A stretch of 64,000 bases of DNA from Plotosus lineatus (GCA_024760905.1 CM045733.1:42087501-42151500); one strand, 5' to 3'. Counted from the first letter of the stretch, positions 42,450 through 54,661 are shown. Notes: generated by a model from the letters alone, not told the origin. A program made the numbers and translations.

Positions 42450-42490
42450 ATGGATGGATGGATGGATGGATGGACGGATGGATGGATGGC
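42450..42490. repeat. (GATG)n microsatellite
   Basis: About ten GATG units with one GACG. Confidence 0.94.
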
Positions 42491-42960
42491 ACTAATTTTA
42501 AGATGTGTTTATAGCAGAATGAAATCTGTTGTTATACGGGACACTCAAACAGATGCTACAAACCCAGTGGCTCAAATTCAATGTGACTGAAGCAAGACCA
42601 GGCAGGTGTAGTTGATCCTCATTGCAGTCCACTGACTGGATGTCACCTGAGCACTCTGAGCAAAACATTGGTACTTGAGAAGTCTCTCAAAAACATGCCT
42701 TTTTTTTGCACCTGAGTCTAACACATTGTTTGCCAAATCTTTTACTAAATTGAAGCACAGTTTCATTTCAGTGCACAACACTGTGTCAATGTTTACAGGA
42801 GGGTATAGTCCACTGTACGGGGGTTGTGATAATAGTTAGGTATCTTTCTGACAAGACTGATGGATGTTAATTACCACTTATTTGTTGAAGGTGAGCTGGA
42901 TGTTGTTGAATAGTATCTGAGACCGAACATCAGCTCAGCGACATCCTGCAAACTTGAGAA
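42491..42960. other. No gene recognised
   Basis: Unique-looking sequence without coding evidence. Confidence 0.4.
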
Positions 42961-42965
42961 ACACA

Positions 42966-43996
42966 CCGCATATTCCGGGCCATAAGGCGCACCGGATTAT
43001 AGGATGCAAAATCAATAAACAGTCTTTGAATAGTCTTTGTCCTTACATAAGACACACCAGATAATAAGGCACATTAAGCAAAACAAAACTCAGATAAGTC
43101 AAACTTGATTCAACGCATTCACAATAATCATTGTTCAGTTGTAAAACATTAAATATAAAATAATACAGTTCACAATAACTCTCAACATTGTGTAATAATA
43201 TAAAACAATAAACTCACTTTTTTGGTTCATTCCTCTGCCAAAAATAGATCAAATTCTTCATCTTCAGTGTCTCAGTTTAACTGTTGTGTCAGTTGGACAT
43301 AAAGCCCAGATCCCTCTATAATTTTTTATTATTATATTAATATTTTATTATTTATTATTCCCATGGAGTCACAGTTCAATAGAGACGGAGATTAGAAATC
43401 TTCTGGGTAGTGACCTAAACTTCTCTCAGCCACACCCCCTTAAAGCGATGGCGTCATCACAGTAATAAACATGGTGGCGCTAAATCGCAGTGTGAGTATT
43501 GTTGTTCATCACAAAACGGAGGTCATCACTCTTAAAGAGCTGTAGCAATGTAACTGTAAATTCAAGAAGGTTAATCTGAGGTCTCATGAGACGTGTAGCA
43601 GTGCTTTATCCCGATAATTAACATGAGACTCTCATTAAGACACCTGTGCATCCTCATAACAAGACAGATGGTCAGTAGAGACGGAGATTAGGTGGAAAAA
43701 CCACTCACGTATTACTCAGCGAGTCACCAACAATAATGCCGGTATTTGAACATAAACCCTGGATCCCTCTAACTGACGACCTGTTGACACCAATATCTCG
43801 CGGGTGGAGTTCTTTGGTTAATTCATCGGAATGATGGTAAGCTCTGAATTAGTTTGCTTCACTTGGGTTTTGATGGTATCAGTTAGATGGCGTCTTGGGG
43901 CCTCATCCACACATAAAGTGCAGCAGATTATAAGACGTGCTGTCACGTCTTTGAGGATTAAAGGCTTTTGGGTGCGCCTTATGGTCCAAAAAATAT
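42966..43996. mobile_element. MITE with GGCGCACC-type ends, copy A
   Basis: The left end CATATTCCGGGCCATAAGGC and right end GTGCGCCTTATGGTCC are inverted repeats. The interior matches copy B at 54662-56063 in the opposite orientation, for example GGATCCCTCTAACTGACGAC here against GTTAGAGGGATCCAGGCTTT there. No transposase remains. The ends belong to the widespread fish family with CCGTATTTTCCGG-like termini. Confidence 0.78.
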
Positions 43997-45230
43997 GTTG
44001 TTTTTCAATATATATTACAACTGAATTGATGCAGCTGAGCAGGTGCAGTACTGTGTAATGACATCTCTTTAACTATCTTTCAGAGTTTTAGTTTATGTCA
44101 CATGAAAACACAACTCAAAGAAACTAAAATGAAATGTCATGATATTATTGTTCAATTTTCTTTTTAAAACGTGACAATGGGGAAGCAATCTGTTCTACAT
44201 TACCATGAAAAACTGAGTCTCTACTGTTATGATTCAAGGATTATCTAATTGGAATAATGTTTTTTAATCCCCAGATAGCAAGCCAACCAGACTGCGCCAT
44301 CCCCGTGTTAACTATAGTAATGTTTATTACTCAGGTCATTTCATAAAATATAATTTATAATCTTTTTTATTTTCACTTTTCTAATACTGGTATGGTTGAA
44401 ATGGCCACTTTTCAAAAACAGTTTCTGCTCAGTAATGGTTACTGTAGAAGAAATTATTCATATTGATAGTCATCCCCCCTTTTAGAGTTTATTTTGTGAT
44501 CATTTTAAATAATGAAAAAAATTCCAGACTTGTGAGCAAAGGCTAGAAAATATCCCCCTGTCTGATCTGTGAACAAATTAAAAGCAGTCCTGAAAGCACC
44601 ACTGCCAAGAATCTGCCAGATGAACAAATTTGATCTCATTATCTTCTTGTTTAATTTGACATCACTGATTATTCAGACGGGAGACGGTTATGCGGCATGT
44701 TTGCATTCGGTCACACATTTAAAATGGTAGAAATGTAAGCAGCATAGGGTGATGAGTTTCACTGACCTATGAAGACCACTGAGTGCAGTGACAGCATTGG
44801 CATCAGACGAGTCTCACAAAGTCAAACACATTCTGGGAGAAACATTATATATTTAAGACCTGGATAAAGAATGAAATGTAGAAATGTATCAACATGCAAC
44901 AACACGTGTCCTGACATAGCTGTAACCATTCACCACAAAATAATCACGTCGAGAAAATTCCAGGGATGTTTAAATTCCTTTTATGGAAGAAAGGAGTCTC
45001 ATGAATGCTACATAAATCTACAAAGATGATGAGAGCGTAATTAATAGCTATTAAAATTGTTAAAATAAAGTAAAATTGTGAAGGAGAACTGCACCAAAGG
45101 GCCTGTATTTTGTATGGTGTGGAGGAAAGATGATGTTTAATTTCTTAAAATGCACTTTATTTTATTCATCCTTAAGTGCACCAATGCCTTGAGTCCATTT
45201 TCTGCTGTGTAACAACACAAAAATATAAAG
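43997..45230. other. No gene recognised
   Basis: AT-rich unique DNA. No motif could be supported. Confidence 0.45.
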
Positions 45231-45232
45231 GT

Positions 45233-45487
45233 GGTCGACTGACTCCTTGGTTAACACTGTCACCTCACAGCATGAAGGTTTTGGGTCCAAATCTCGGCTG
45301 AGGGTGTTTCTGTGTAGACATTGCAATTCCTCTCCATACCTGGTGGGTTTCCTCTGAATATTCCTATTTCCTCCTACAGGCCAAAGACATGCACATTGTA
45401 TTAAATGACTATTCTTAAATGTCCATTGGTGTGAGTATGAGTGTAAATGGTTGTTTGTGGCAATGTTAGTTTTGGACGATTATGTTA
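45233..45487 (+). mobile_element. AFC-like SINE fragment, old
   Basis: Degenerate head (CTGTCACCTCACAGCATGAA), body (TTGCAATTCCTCTCCATACC, then CCAAAGACATGCACATTGTA) and the start of the tail region (AAATGGTTGTTTGTGGCAAT). It is cut off by the Tigger MITE, and no continuation is clear after it. Confidence 0.65.
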
Positions 45488-45489
45488 TA

Positions 45490-45764
45490 CAGTCGACCCT
45501 CTACTTACGAAATTAATCCGTTCCAGTGCCTTTTTCGGAACCTGGAGTTTTCGTAAGTAGAGACGCATTTTACATGTAAAACGCGTGATTCGTTCCAAGG
45601 CTCCCAAGACTACCCTATAAACCCTTTAAAAATGATAAAAGTACACCAATTTTGTATGAAATATCTATGAAATATGTGTTAAAAGTAAAAGAAAATTATT
45701 TATTAAACCAATTTATTATCATATTTATTAATTAAACCATTATTAAACATTTATTATTAACGCG

Positions 45765-45827
<63 letters not shown>

Positions 45828-46489
45828 CTCTCTCTCTCTCTCCCTCTCTCTCTCTCTCTCTTTGAGTGCATGCTCTGCCGAATACGGACTCTGCCCACAC
45901 GCAGCGTGCAGCTGACGATGCTTTTGAGACAGCTGTTGTATTTAAAGCAGAATTACCTGTTTGAAAGATCTGAGGTCCGGATTCAATATTAACTTGCTTC
46001 CTTATGAAATCAGAAGTCTTGTGGCGCCGCCCACTTCCGTGCACAAAAATGCTTCGTGGCCGAATGCGGAGCTTTTGAGACGGGGCGCGGCTCATGCGGA
46101 CCTCCCCAAATATGCTGCAATGAGTACAGTACTCTCAAAACTCTCAAAACTCTTAAAACTCATGAACCTCATGAACCAACAGTACATCTCTCCTTTACGC
46201 ATGTGACAAACAAGCTTATGGGTACAGTACAATGGAGATTCATCTCCCTCCTGGCCAATGGGAGGCCAATGGGAGTCCAGCGGGGAGGGATGATGGGAGA
46301 CAGCCAATGAGAGAGCAACTCGCACATTTTTTTAATTTTTGCATGGCGCATTTAAATTTTTGAATGGCGCGTTTGGCGCTTTTCATAAGAAGAGGTTGTT
46401 TCGTATACAGAGGGCGAAAATTTAGGAAAAAGTTTTTCGTAACCTGGATTTTTCATATTCAGAGGTTTTCGTAAGTAGAGGGCCGACTG
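45490..46489. mobile_element. Tigger-type MITE (1000 bp)
   Basis: The left end CAGTCGACCCTCTACTTACG and the right end, an inverted CAGTCGGCCCTCTACTTACG, differ by one base and are flanked by TA (45488-45489 and 46490-46491). These are typical Tigger/pogo features. The interior carries (CA)n at 45768-45824, (CT)n at about 45830-45861 and an imperfect triplication of CTCAAAACT (46132-46160). No transposase is present. Confidence 0.88.
45768..45861. repeat. (CA)n plus (CT)n compound microsatellite
   Basis: A CA tract of about 57 bp followed by CT units, inside the Tigger MITE. Confidence 0.95.
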
Positions 46490-46551
46490 TAGAGTGATTT
46501 TATCTTAATTCTCGGTGCTACGTAGGTGATTAAGAAGTCTTTAAGTGAATT

Positions 46552-46745
46552 AGGGCGGCACGGTGGCGTAGTGGTTAGCACGTCCGCCTCACAGCAAGAA
46601 GGCCCGGGTTCGATTCCCGGCCTGGGCATTTCTGTGTGGAGTTTGCACGTTCTCCCCGTGCTTGTGTGGGGTTCCTCCGGGTGCTCCGGTTTCCCCCGCA
46701 ATCCAAAGATGTGCACTGTAGGTTAATTGGCCGTTCTAAATTGAC
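46552..46745 (+). mobile_element. AFC-like SINE (family C), well preserved 5' half
   Basis: GGGCGGCACGGTGGCGTAGT, then CCGGGTTCGATTCCCGGCCT, GAGTTTGCACGTTCTCCCCG and GTAGGTTAATTGGCCGTTCT. It is close to the family consensus in memory, so fairly young. After TAAATTGACCGTAG it changes abruptly to unrelated sequence instead of the L tail. Confidence 0.88.
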
Positions 46746-46970
46746 CGTAGTTTCTCTCCTGCAGCGGCACTGGAACCCAGTCGTATTGGCACTTGCCTTT
46801 CCATTGGATCCTTCCGGTGGTGCTGAGACAGGGGGGGACTTGCTGCTTGGGTAACAGCCTGTCCCTCATCACTCCCTACCCAGGCTCTGTGCACTGGGGA
46901 GTATCACCAGTTGGGATACTGGCCAGAGCGCAGCCATAGTCCTTCGGGACTGACGGAGGCCTACGCAAGT
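46746..46970 (+). repeat. Unassigned GC-rich segment fused to the SINE
   Basis: CTGCAGCGGCACTGGAACCC to CAGCCATAGTCCTTCGGGAC and GGAGGCCTACGCAAGTG. It is GC-rich compared with the neighbourhood and looks like a LINE leader or another retroelement piece. I cannot name it. Confidence 0.4.
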
Positions 46971-48117
46971 GAATTGGTGTTAACTCACTGAAGTCTGCGC
47001 ATGTTTACACAGAAGGGCATGTCTAAATGTAAACATGGCTACAAAGCATTCAGCTTTAAATTTTTTGGCAAAAGAATGTTCAGTAGGATTTTCATTCATG
47101 CTTTCATTTTCTGATCTGCTTAATCATAATTAGGGTCGTGGGAAGGCTGGCGCCCATATCAGCCTACTCGTAGCAAGGGCAGAGTACACCCCAAATAGCT
47201 CATCAGGCCATTGCAGGATAGTAACACGCTGATGGCTATGCAGCTACTCTTAACGAAAGTCAGCAATGGTTCTTTTACATGCCTCACACCATAGACCAGG
47301 GGTCAGCAACCTGCGGCTCCAGAGCCGCATGTGGCTTTCAGCTCTCTGATGTGGCTGCGTGACTTTTAAAAATAATGAATGTTGTACTTTATGATGGCCG
47401 ACAGATGCAAATGTGCTTCATCTACAAAAACCACTGCAAAAAGAAAATGCTGCTTATTTACTCACAACGGAAGCATTCCGGGCCACCAGGAGTGAATTAA
47501 ACCAGTTTTCACCTGAATGATGGGAGAATCTGCCTAAGGCAGAGTCCTACAACGGTCGGGTACCCACAGGTACCCAGCGGTAACCTTGAAGAAAATGCTC
47601 TTTTAGGGTTGACGATTACATAAATGGAAATTAACAGTCACGGGTGTGGGCGGGGTGATTTTGTGTGTGTGTGTTCATGTGGACATGGCTATCGTTATAT
47701 TAATCAGCTACATTGAGAGTCTCAGTGTTTTGGATCTACTGTGTTGATGGAGGGAGTCATGGTATTCCAAACCCTTGTGCTCATAAGCAGTGTTCTCGCC
47801 ATCAGTAGCACAGAGAGAGATTTTTCCACCACCGGGGTTTGTAATCCAGAAACGGAAATCACAGCTGAAGTAAAACAGAGAATGAGATTTGGTTGCACAG
47901 CAATCTCCGAATTAAATAACTCTCCACTCAGTGACAAAACAAAAGACTGGGTGTGGTCCAGTCTCCACTCTCAGAATGGGGCGGTCAGTGCAGTATTAAG
48001 CATTAATATTATTTAAAAGAATATTGAGCAGGCTCCTTCTTAAAATAAGTCTTCATATACTTTTCTGTGTTGTTGTCATTTTTGTAAATTAAAACGATGA
48101 CAAAACACCATAACAAA

Positions 48118-48228
48118 TAAAGAAAAAGGAAATCCCACGAAGGGCGTGATGCAGAGACTACCCAACCCGCTAACACATCTGGCTGCACTCTGTTCCTCCC
48201 TTCGTGGGGTGGATATTCTTTTTCTTTA
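48118..48228. repeat. Snap-back inverted repeat
   Basis: AAAGAAAAAGGAAATCCCAC and GAAGGG on the left (48118-48144) pair with CCCTTCGTGGGG...TTCTTTTTCTTT on the right (48198-48227) around a loop of about 53 bases. It may be a tiny MITE. Confidence 0.6.
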
Positions 48229-48254
48229 TAAAAATACAAGAAGGACTCGAACAC

Positions 48255-48512
48255 ATTCATTAATTTTCTGAACCACTTAATCCTAATTAGGTTGCGGGGA
48301 GGCTGGCGGCCAGCCCAGCTTACTCCGGGCGAGAGTAGAGTACACCCTGGACAGCTCGCCAGGCCATCGCAGGGCAGGAAGATGCTGATGGCTGTGCAGC
48401 TCCTCTTGTTGAAAGTCAGCAATGGTTCTTTTCCAGCCTCGCACCATAAACAGTGAGAGACATGGCCAGCCTTTGATAAGCCAGTTAGCTTCACTGGGCG
48501 GACGGTGCCTCA
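48255..48512 (-). mobile_element. SINE family T with L tail, inside the hAT MITE
   Basis: L tail (CTTAATCCTAATTAGGTTGC to CAGCTCGCCAGGCCATCGCA in plus orientation) and body (GTCAGCAATGGTTCTTTTCC to AAGCCAGTTAGCTTCACTGG). The head is missing. Confidence 0.85.
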
Positions 48513-48929
48513 GACCTCAAATAGACATTGGGAATTTTCATTGAAAGTAAATTTTTATTCGTCTTTTTTTGAATCTAAATGTTTTTGTTGCAAGCAGAAT
48601 TGTAATTTAATTGTCTCTGCAGTCGTTTAAACCAATGTCACACATTGCTTTTATATTAACATGAAGGATAAAGGGGAAAAATTATTTTAAATGTCAAAAA
48701 AGGATTTGTGGCTCTCAGTGTTTTCCTTACTGTGGAAAACGGGTTCAAATGGCTCTTTGAATGGCAAAGGTTGCCGACCCCTGTTTTTGACAGTGAGAGT
48801 CATGGTCAGCCTTTGATAACCCGGTTATCTGCAACAGGGGCCGTAGAATTTTATGACTTTAAAACAAATCTTACAGTAAAGTCCAACACAGTGGCATCAC
48901 ATAAAAACAGGAGATGTGTTATATAAGTC

Positions 48930-49255
48930 GCCTAATACTAATTAGGATCATGAGGAAGCTGGCGCTTACCTCAGCTAACTCTGAGTGAGGGCAGGGCACA
49001 CCCTGAACAATTCGCCAAACCATTGCAGATCCCAAACTCACAGAACCATTCAAACTCACACCAAGGGGTGATTTGGAACAACCAATTAGCTTACTGTGCA
49101 TTTTTTGGACTGTGGCAGGAAATTGGAGGAAACCCATGCAAGTACAGGGAGAACATGCAAACTTCACTCAGAAACAGACTGAGCCTGAGAATTAAACCCA
49201 GGACTTCTTGCTGTGAAGTGAGCATGCTAATTACTGTGCCACCATACCGCCCTTA
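48930..49255 (-). mobile_element. AFC-like SINE (family C), full length
   Basis: On the minus strand: head (GGGCGGTATGGTGGCACAGT, 49236-49255), body (GAGTTTGCATGTTCTCCCTG-like) and L tail (GCGAATTGTTCAGGGTGTGC to CTAATTAGTATTAGGCGAC). Confidence 0.8.
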
Positions 49256-49746
49256 GTACTGTACTATAAATAGTTTCTTTTAAACACGAGTCTGTACACT
49301 AGTTAATGTGATGGTTACATTTTTTATTAAATCACATGTATTTAAACCTGGTCTATTTATTAGTTGATTTATGGTTAAGTATTCTGCACCTCATTTCCAT
49401 CATGTATCAAAATACAAAACTAATTTGTTCTTTAAGGTAATGCAGCCGTGAGGGAGGGGCACAAGCCAGTGTCTCTCCCTCATGCCAGTCCCAAGCCCGA
49501 ATAAATGCAGAGGGTTGCGTCAGGAAGGGCATCCTGCGTAAAACAAATGCCAAATAAAATATGCGAGTCACAACCAAGAATTTCATACTGGATCGGTTGA
49601 GGCCCGGGTTAACAACAAACACCATCAGTGCTGTTAACCAACAAGGTGCTGGTGGAAATTGGACTACTGTTGATTGAACACGTGGAAGAAGTCGAAGAAG
49701 GAGAGGCGGGCGGCGTGTCCGTAGGCAGAGAGAGAAGAGAAAAGGC

Positions 49747-50370
49747 ATGAGTCTAGGACAAAAAGTAGGGACTTTGAATGTTGGAACTATGACAGGAAAA
49801 GGTAGAGAGCTGGCTGACATGATGCAGAGGAGGAAGGTGGACATACTGTGTGGTCAGGAGATCAGGTGGAAAGGTAGAAAAGCTAGAAGCTTAGGAGCAG
49901 GGTTTAAGCTGTTTTTTCATGGTGTGGATGGGAAGAGAAATGGAGTAGGAGTCATCTTGAAGGAGGGGTTTGTCAGGAATGTTCTAGAAGTGAAAAGCGT
50001 GTCAGACAGAGTGATGAGTCTCAAGTTAGAAATTGAAGGCGTGATGTTCAATGTTGTTAGTGCTTATGCCCCACAGGCAGGATGTGTGCTAGAAGAGAAG
50101 AAGAGATTCTGGAGTGAGTTGGATGAAGTGATGCAGAGTACCCTCAGAGGAGAAAGAGTGGTCATTGGGGCAGACTTCAATGGACATGTTGGTGCAGGAA
50201 ACAGAGGGGATGAGGAAGTGATGGGCAGGTTTGGTATCCAGGACAGGAACGCAGAAGGACAGATGTTGGTAGATTTTGCAAAAAGTATAGAAATGGCTGT
50301 GTTACTTTCTTCCAGAAGAGACAGAAGCATAGGGGGACTTATAAAAGTGGAGGTAGGTGCGCACAGGTAG
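49747..50370 (+). pseudogene. RTE endonuclease, copy 5
   Basis: The open frame starts at the internal Met (MSLGQKVGTLNVGT). QEIRW replaces QETRW, with SAYAPQAG and GADFNGHVG present. Upstream, a CGA to TGA change (VD*TRG) breaks the natural N-terminus. A frameshift follows FAKSIEMAV, so the Asp/His part of the domain is out of frame. Confidence 0.88.
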
Positions 50371-50645
50371 ACAACATCTTGTGTAGGCGATGCAATTTGA
50401 AGGAAGTCAGTGACTGCAAAGTAGGAGTGGGTGAGAGTGTTGCCAAAGAGCATAGGATGGTGGTGTGCAGAATGACGCTGATGGTGAGGAAGGTGAAAAC
50501 ACAAAGGCAAAGCAGAAGCTGAAAAAGGAAGAGGGTCGTGTTGTCTTCAAAGAGGAGTTGAAACTGGCTTTGGGTGGTCAGGAAGTGCTTCCAGATGACC
50601 GGACAACTACAGCTAATGTGATCAGGGAGACACGTAGGAGAATAC

Positions 50646-52550
50646 TTGGTGTCATCTGGAAGGGGAGTAGATAAGGAGACTTGGTGGTGGAATGAGGAAG
50701 TGCAGGAGTGTGTAAAAAGGAAGAGGTTAGCTAAGAAGACGTGGGACATAGAGAGGACCGAAGAGAGTAAACAGGAGTACAGGGAGACACAGCGTAAGGT
50801 GAAGGTAGCGGTGTCAAAGGCTAAAAAGAGGGTGTATGATGTATTTTATGCTCGGTTGGAAAGTAAAAAGGGAGAAAATGATTTATACAGGTTGGCACAG
50901 AAGAGAACTAGAGATGAGAAGGACCTGCAGCAAGTTAGATTGATAAAGGGCAGAGAGGGAAATGTATTGACTGATGACAAAAGTGTGCTGGGAAGGTGGA
51001 AAAAGTACTTTGAAAAGCTGATGAATGAGGAAAATGAGAGAGAACAAAGAGTAGAAGAGGTGACCATTGAGGTCCAGGAACTAGCAGAGATTAGTAAGGA
51101 TGAAGTGCGGAGGGCATTGAAGAGGATGAAGAGTGGAAAGGCAGTTGGTCCTGATGACATACCAGTGGAGGTATGGAAGTGTCGAGGAGAGGTAGCAGTA
51201 GATTTCCTGACAAGAACATTCAACAAAGGTTTTAGTGAGTGAGCAGATGCCGGAGGAATAGAGGAGAAGTGTGCTTGTTCCCATTTTTAAGAACAAAGGA
51301 GGTGTACAGAGTTGTGGCAATTACAGAGGGATAAAGTTGATGAGCCATACGATGAAGTTATGGGAAAGAATAGTGGAAGCTAAACTAAGGGCAGAGGTCA
51401 GCATTTGTGAACAACAGTTTGGTTTCATGCCAAGAAAGAGCACCACAGATGCAGTGTTTGCTTTGAGGATGTTAATAGAGAAGTACAGAGAAGGTCAGAG
51501 GGAGCTGCATTGTGCCTTTGTGGATCTGGAGAAAGCATATGACAGGGTGCCGAGAGAGGAACTGTGGTATTGCATGAGGAAGTCTGGAGTGGCAGAGAAG
51601 TATGTTAGAGTGGTGCAGGACATGTATGAGAGATGTAAAACAGTGGTGAGGTGTGCTGTCGGTGTGACAGAAGAGTTCATGGTGGAGGTAGGACTGCATC
51701 AAGGGTCAGTCCTTCTTGTTTGCTATGGTGATGGACAGGCTGACAGACCAGGTTAGACAAGAATCTCCATGGACTATGATGTTTGCAGACGACATCATGA
51801 TCTGTAGTGAGAGCAGAGAACAAGTGCAGGAAAATCTCGAGAGGTGGAGGTATGCCCTGGAAAGGAGAGGAATGAAGGTTAGCCTCAGTAAGACAGAATA
51901 CATGTATATGAATGACAAGGACACAAGAGGAACGGTGAGGTTTACAGGGAGCAGAGACAAGGAAGGTGGAGGATTTTAAGTACTTGGGGTCAACAATTCG
52001 GAGCAATGGAGAGTGTGGAAAAGAGGTGAAGAAGCGTGTGCAGGCAGGTTGTAATGGATGGAGAAAAGTGTCCAGTGTGATGTGTGATAGGAAGGTATCG
52101 GCAAGAATGAAATGAAACGTGTACAAGACGGTGCTGAGGCCAGCTATATTGTAAGGTTTAGAAACAGTGGCCCTGGGAAAAAGACAGGAGGCAGAGCTGG
52201 AGGTAGCAGAGATGAAAATGTTAAGGTTCTCTTTGGGAGTAACGAGGATGGATAGGATCAGGAATGAGCACATCAGAGGGACAGCACAGATTTGGAGACA
52301 AAATCAGAGAGGCTAGATTGAGATGGTTTGGATATATACAGAGGAGGGATCGTGAGTATATTGGTAGTAGGATGCTGAGGTTGGAACTACCAGGCAGAAG
52401 GCATAGAGGAAGATAGGCATAGAGACGATTCATGGATGTGGTGAAGGAGGACATGAAGGCAGTTGGTGTAAGAGAAGAAGATGCAGAGGATAGGGTGAGA
52501 TGGAGGCAGATGATTCGCTGTGGCGACCCCTGAAGGGAACAGCCAAAAGA
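50646..52550 (+). pseudogene. RTE linker and reverse transcriptase, copy 5
   Basis: Pieces in different frames: the linker and first reverse-transcriptase block (50646-51242, ending FNKGFSE), [14 protein letters not shown] to [15 protein letters not shown] (51271-51756), and the FADD box (51716-51979). The HQGSALSP motif is damaged by a deletion of about ten bases near 51705. The C-terminus is recognisable but frameshifted to the end. Here the endonuclease-RT linker reads in frame (NEENEREQRVEEVTIEVQE), unlike copies 1 and 2. Confidence 0.86.
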
Positions 52551-52574
52551 AAAGAAGAATTTGTTCTTTAAGGT

Positions 52575-53547
52575 CTTAGTGCTCCTTACTCTGGTTCATG
52601 TTAGGTGACCAGTAAATTATCATTTTACTAATTTATATGTTTTAATCCATGGTATGTTTTTAATTTGTGATGTGCATCAGAATGAAAAAAAAAAATCAAC
52701 TATTACTCCACTGAGTGCAATTAGGGACATTCAGAAAAAGAACACCATCAGGTTAAAATAAGTCTCTAAATACCCTCTCTTTATCTGCTCATTGAGTAAA
52801 AAAAAAATGCTGTTTTGCATTTTTTGTTTCCTACAGGATAAAAAATTGCACATTGCAGGTAAGTGGGTAGAGTCATAGAAACTTACATTGTAGAAACCAT
52901 ACTGAGCTTTATAGCGCAGGGTAACATGGAAATTACTCTCTACATCAGAAAGTTACCCCTGAACTTACCCAGATAAGGCATAGTACCAGCCTCTGTAATA
53001 GATTGATGACCTGTTGTTAGGTATGTAACCCCACTTCTTAGCTGAAGTCGGTTGGAATTGGGTAGATTGATTTAACTGGATCTTTCTTTCTACTTCTTTA
53101 TCAGGGCTTTGTAAACACTTATAATCATCAAACTTATCAAATGTGGTTAAAATGACACTCAACCTGACTCATGCAAAAAAAAATAAAAAATAAATAATAC
53201 CACAGCTTTTGAGTAAAGTGTATTATTATATGGTAAAGGCAGTACTACATACAAACTCATGGGTCGACACAGGCAATAAATTGCATATCTGGACTGGGGT
53301 GTATCTGATTGATAGTTTCAGCACACTGTGGCTGTGATCTTTAGCAGCCTCCTGAGAAGCATTCAGGGGTTGGGTTTTTTGCCAAGAAAATGTATGCATG
53401 AAATATTACAAAGGGCATAAAGAGTTTACAAAGGACTCTTTGCTCATTAGAAATCTTTTATTCATCACAGGAAGGGAAACAAGCCGAAAGCGATTCCACT
53501 TGTTCAGAAGTGGGTTGTTTGAAGTTGACACCACAGCTGGAATAAAA

Positions 53548-53578
<31 letters not shown>

Positions 53579-54360
53579 ACAGTCCAGGCGGTGACTTTAA
53601 AAATGGTATTATTTAATATGGATAAAAATAAAAAAGCCATCTAATAAACTACTTATTAACCTCATTTGCTCAGTTTATACCCGGACATCTCAGCATTCAA
53701 TTCTGTACAAAAGATCTTGGCTTTTATGTTCTCTTTACAGAGCTTATCATGTCAATCATTTTGTATATATCATGCACCAAGCAGGAGCTTTCATCTTCAC
53801 TCCCTGGTGATATTGCTTACCTGGTACTTGGTAAAAGAAGTAAACATATTAATGATCATACAGTATGTGGATAGTATGGCAGACTTACATTTAAACCATT
53901 GCTGAATAATTAAAGCATTACTTCAGACTGAAGCACTGAGGACCTGCCAATAACCTTTTGGAAAACATTACAAGGATTTTTATTATCCAGTATTTCTATG
54001 GAAGCAATGGCATTCAAAGATATCTGTATATACAGTATGCTTGGAAAATAAAGCCAAATATTGTGAGATACATGCATACACCATGGTGCTATGCAGAAAA
54101 AGCATGAGTCATATGCATGTTTATTCAGTAAGAGTAAACACATATAGATGAGGATCCTGGATTTGTTGTAGGATAACCGTTTCTTCAGGAAGTGCTTCAT
54201 CCTGATCAGAGTGGTGGTGGATCTGACTCCAACACTTAACAAAGTTATTAGTGACATCAAAGTTAATAGTGAATGTGATGCCATTATACCCAGCATATCT
54301 AACAGGCAGCTTAGAAATCTCCAAGGCAAAAATTTTATATGAAACCAGAAAACTTTGAGG
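52575..54360. other. No gene recognised
   Basis: AT-rich DNA with an (AAAT)n run near 53545-53568. A 193-aa minus-strand frame (53910-54491) is open, but its composition is not protein-like and it overlaps an old SINE, so I do not call it. Confidence 0.45.
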
Positions 54361-54364
54361 GAAT

Positions 54365-54612
54365 CAATATAAATACGAGGGAGCACAACAATGTAGTGGT
54401 AACCACGCTCATCGCACAGCAAAAAGATCCTAGGTTCAAGCTCCATGGTTGAAAAGGGCACTTCACATTGGTAGGTTTCATTGCTACTCAAGATAGCCTG
54501 TAGATGTGAATGGTTGCTTTTACTGTGTTGGTCTAAGATGGTTTGGCAAGTTGTTGAGGTTCTTTTACTGAGTACAGCTTCCCTAAACAGGATATTTAGT
54601 CGAGGTCATGAA
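54365..54612 (+). mobile_element. AFC-like SINE, strongly diverged
   Basis: Traces of the head (CACAACAATGTAGTGGTAAC, then GATCCTAGGTTCAAGCTCC), of the ATGTGAATGGTTG segment and of the L tail, ending GAATGAATAAA. It is a very old copy. Confidence 0.5.
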
Positions 54613-54661
54613 TGAATAAAGACGGTTGTGAGAAGGACACACAAAACTCCAAACAGAAAAC

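Larger units (their letters stand above)
47297..48783. mobile_element. hAT MITE (1487 bp)
   Basis: The left end CAGGGGTCAGCAACC and right end GGTTGCCGACCCCTG form a TIR with one mismatch in 15, and both subterminal regions carry GGCTCT/GTGGCT motifs. The 8-bp flanks CCATAGAC and TTTTTGAC agree only partly, so the duplication has decayed. No transposase is seen. A SINE and a palindromic segment lie inside. Confidence 0.8.
47105..48845 (-). mobile_element. SINE family T with L tail, split by a hAT MITE
   Basis: The L tail and body lie at 47105-47296 (up to ACACCATAGAC). The sequence resumes at 48791 with CAGTGAGAGTCATGGTCAGC and CTTTGATAACCCGGTT, exactly where the hAT ends. The tRNA head beyond 48845 is lost. 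Confidence 0.85.
49439..52557 (+). mobile_element. Full-length RTE LINE, copy 5
   Basis: Exact 17-bp target duplication AATTTGTTCTTTAAGGT (49422-49438 and 52558-52574). The element starts ATGCAGCCGTGAGGGAGG, carries the leader, endonuclease, linker and reverse transcriptase, and ends GACCCCTGAAGGGAACAGCC then AAAAGAAAAGAAG, with no (TA)n tail. It is 3119 bp, the same length class as copy 1. Confidence 0.95.

Noticed and set aside
42430..42492. CRISPR-like spaced repeats
   Set aside because: It is an uninterrupted GATG microsatellite with no spacers, and the genome is a vertebrate.
53910..54491. 193-aa minus-strand frame
   Set aside because: No known motif, overlaps an old SINE and AT-rich DNA, and has no promoter or splice evidence.
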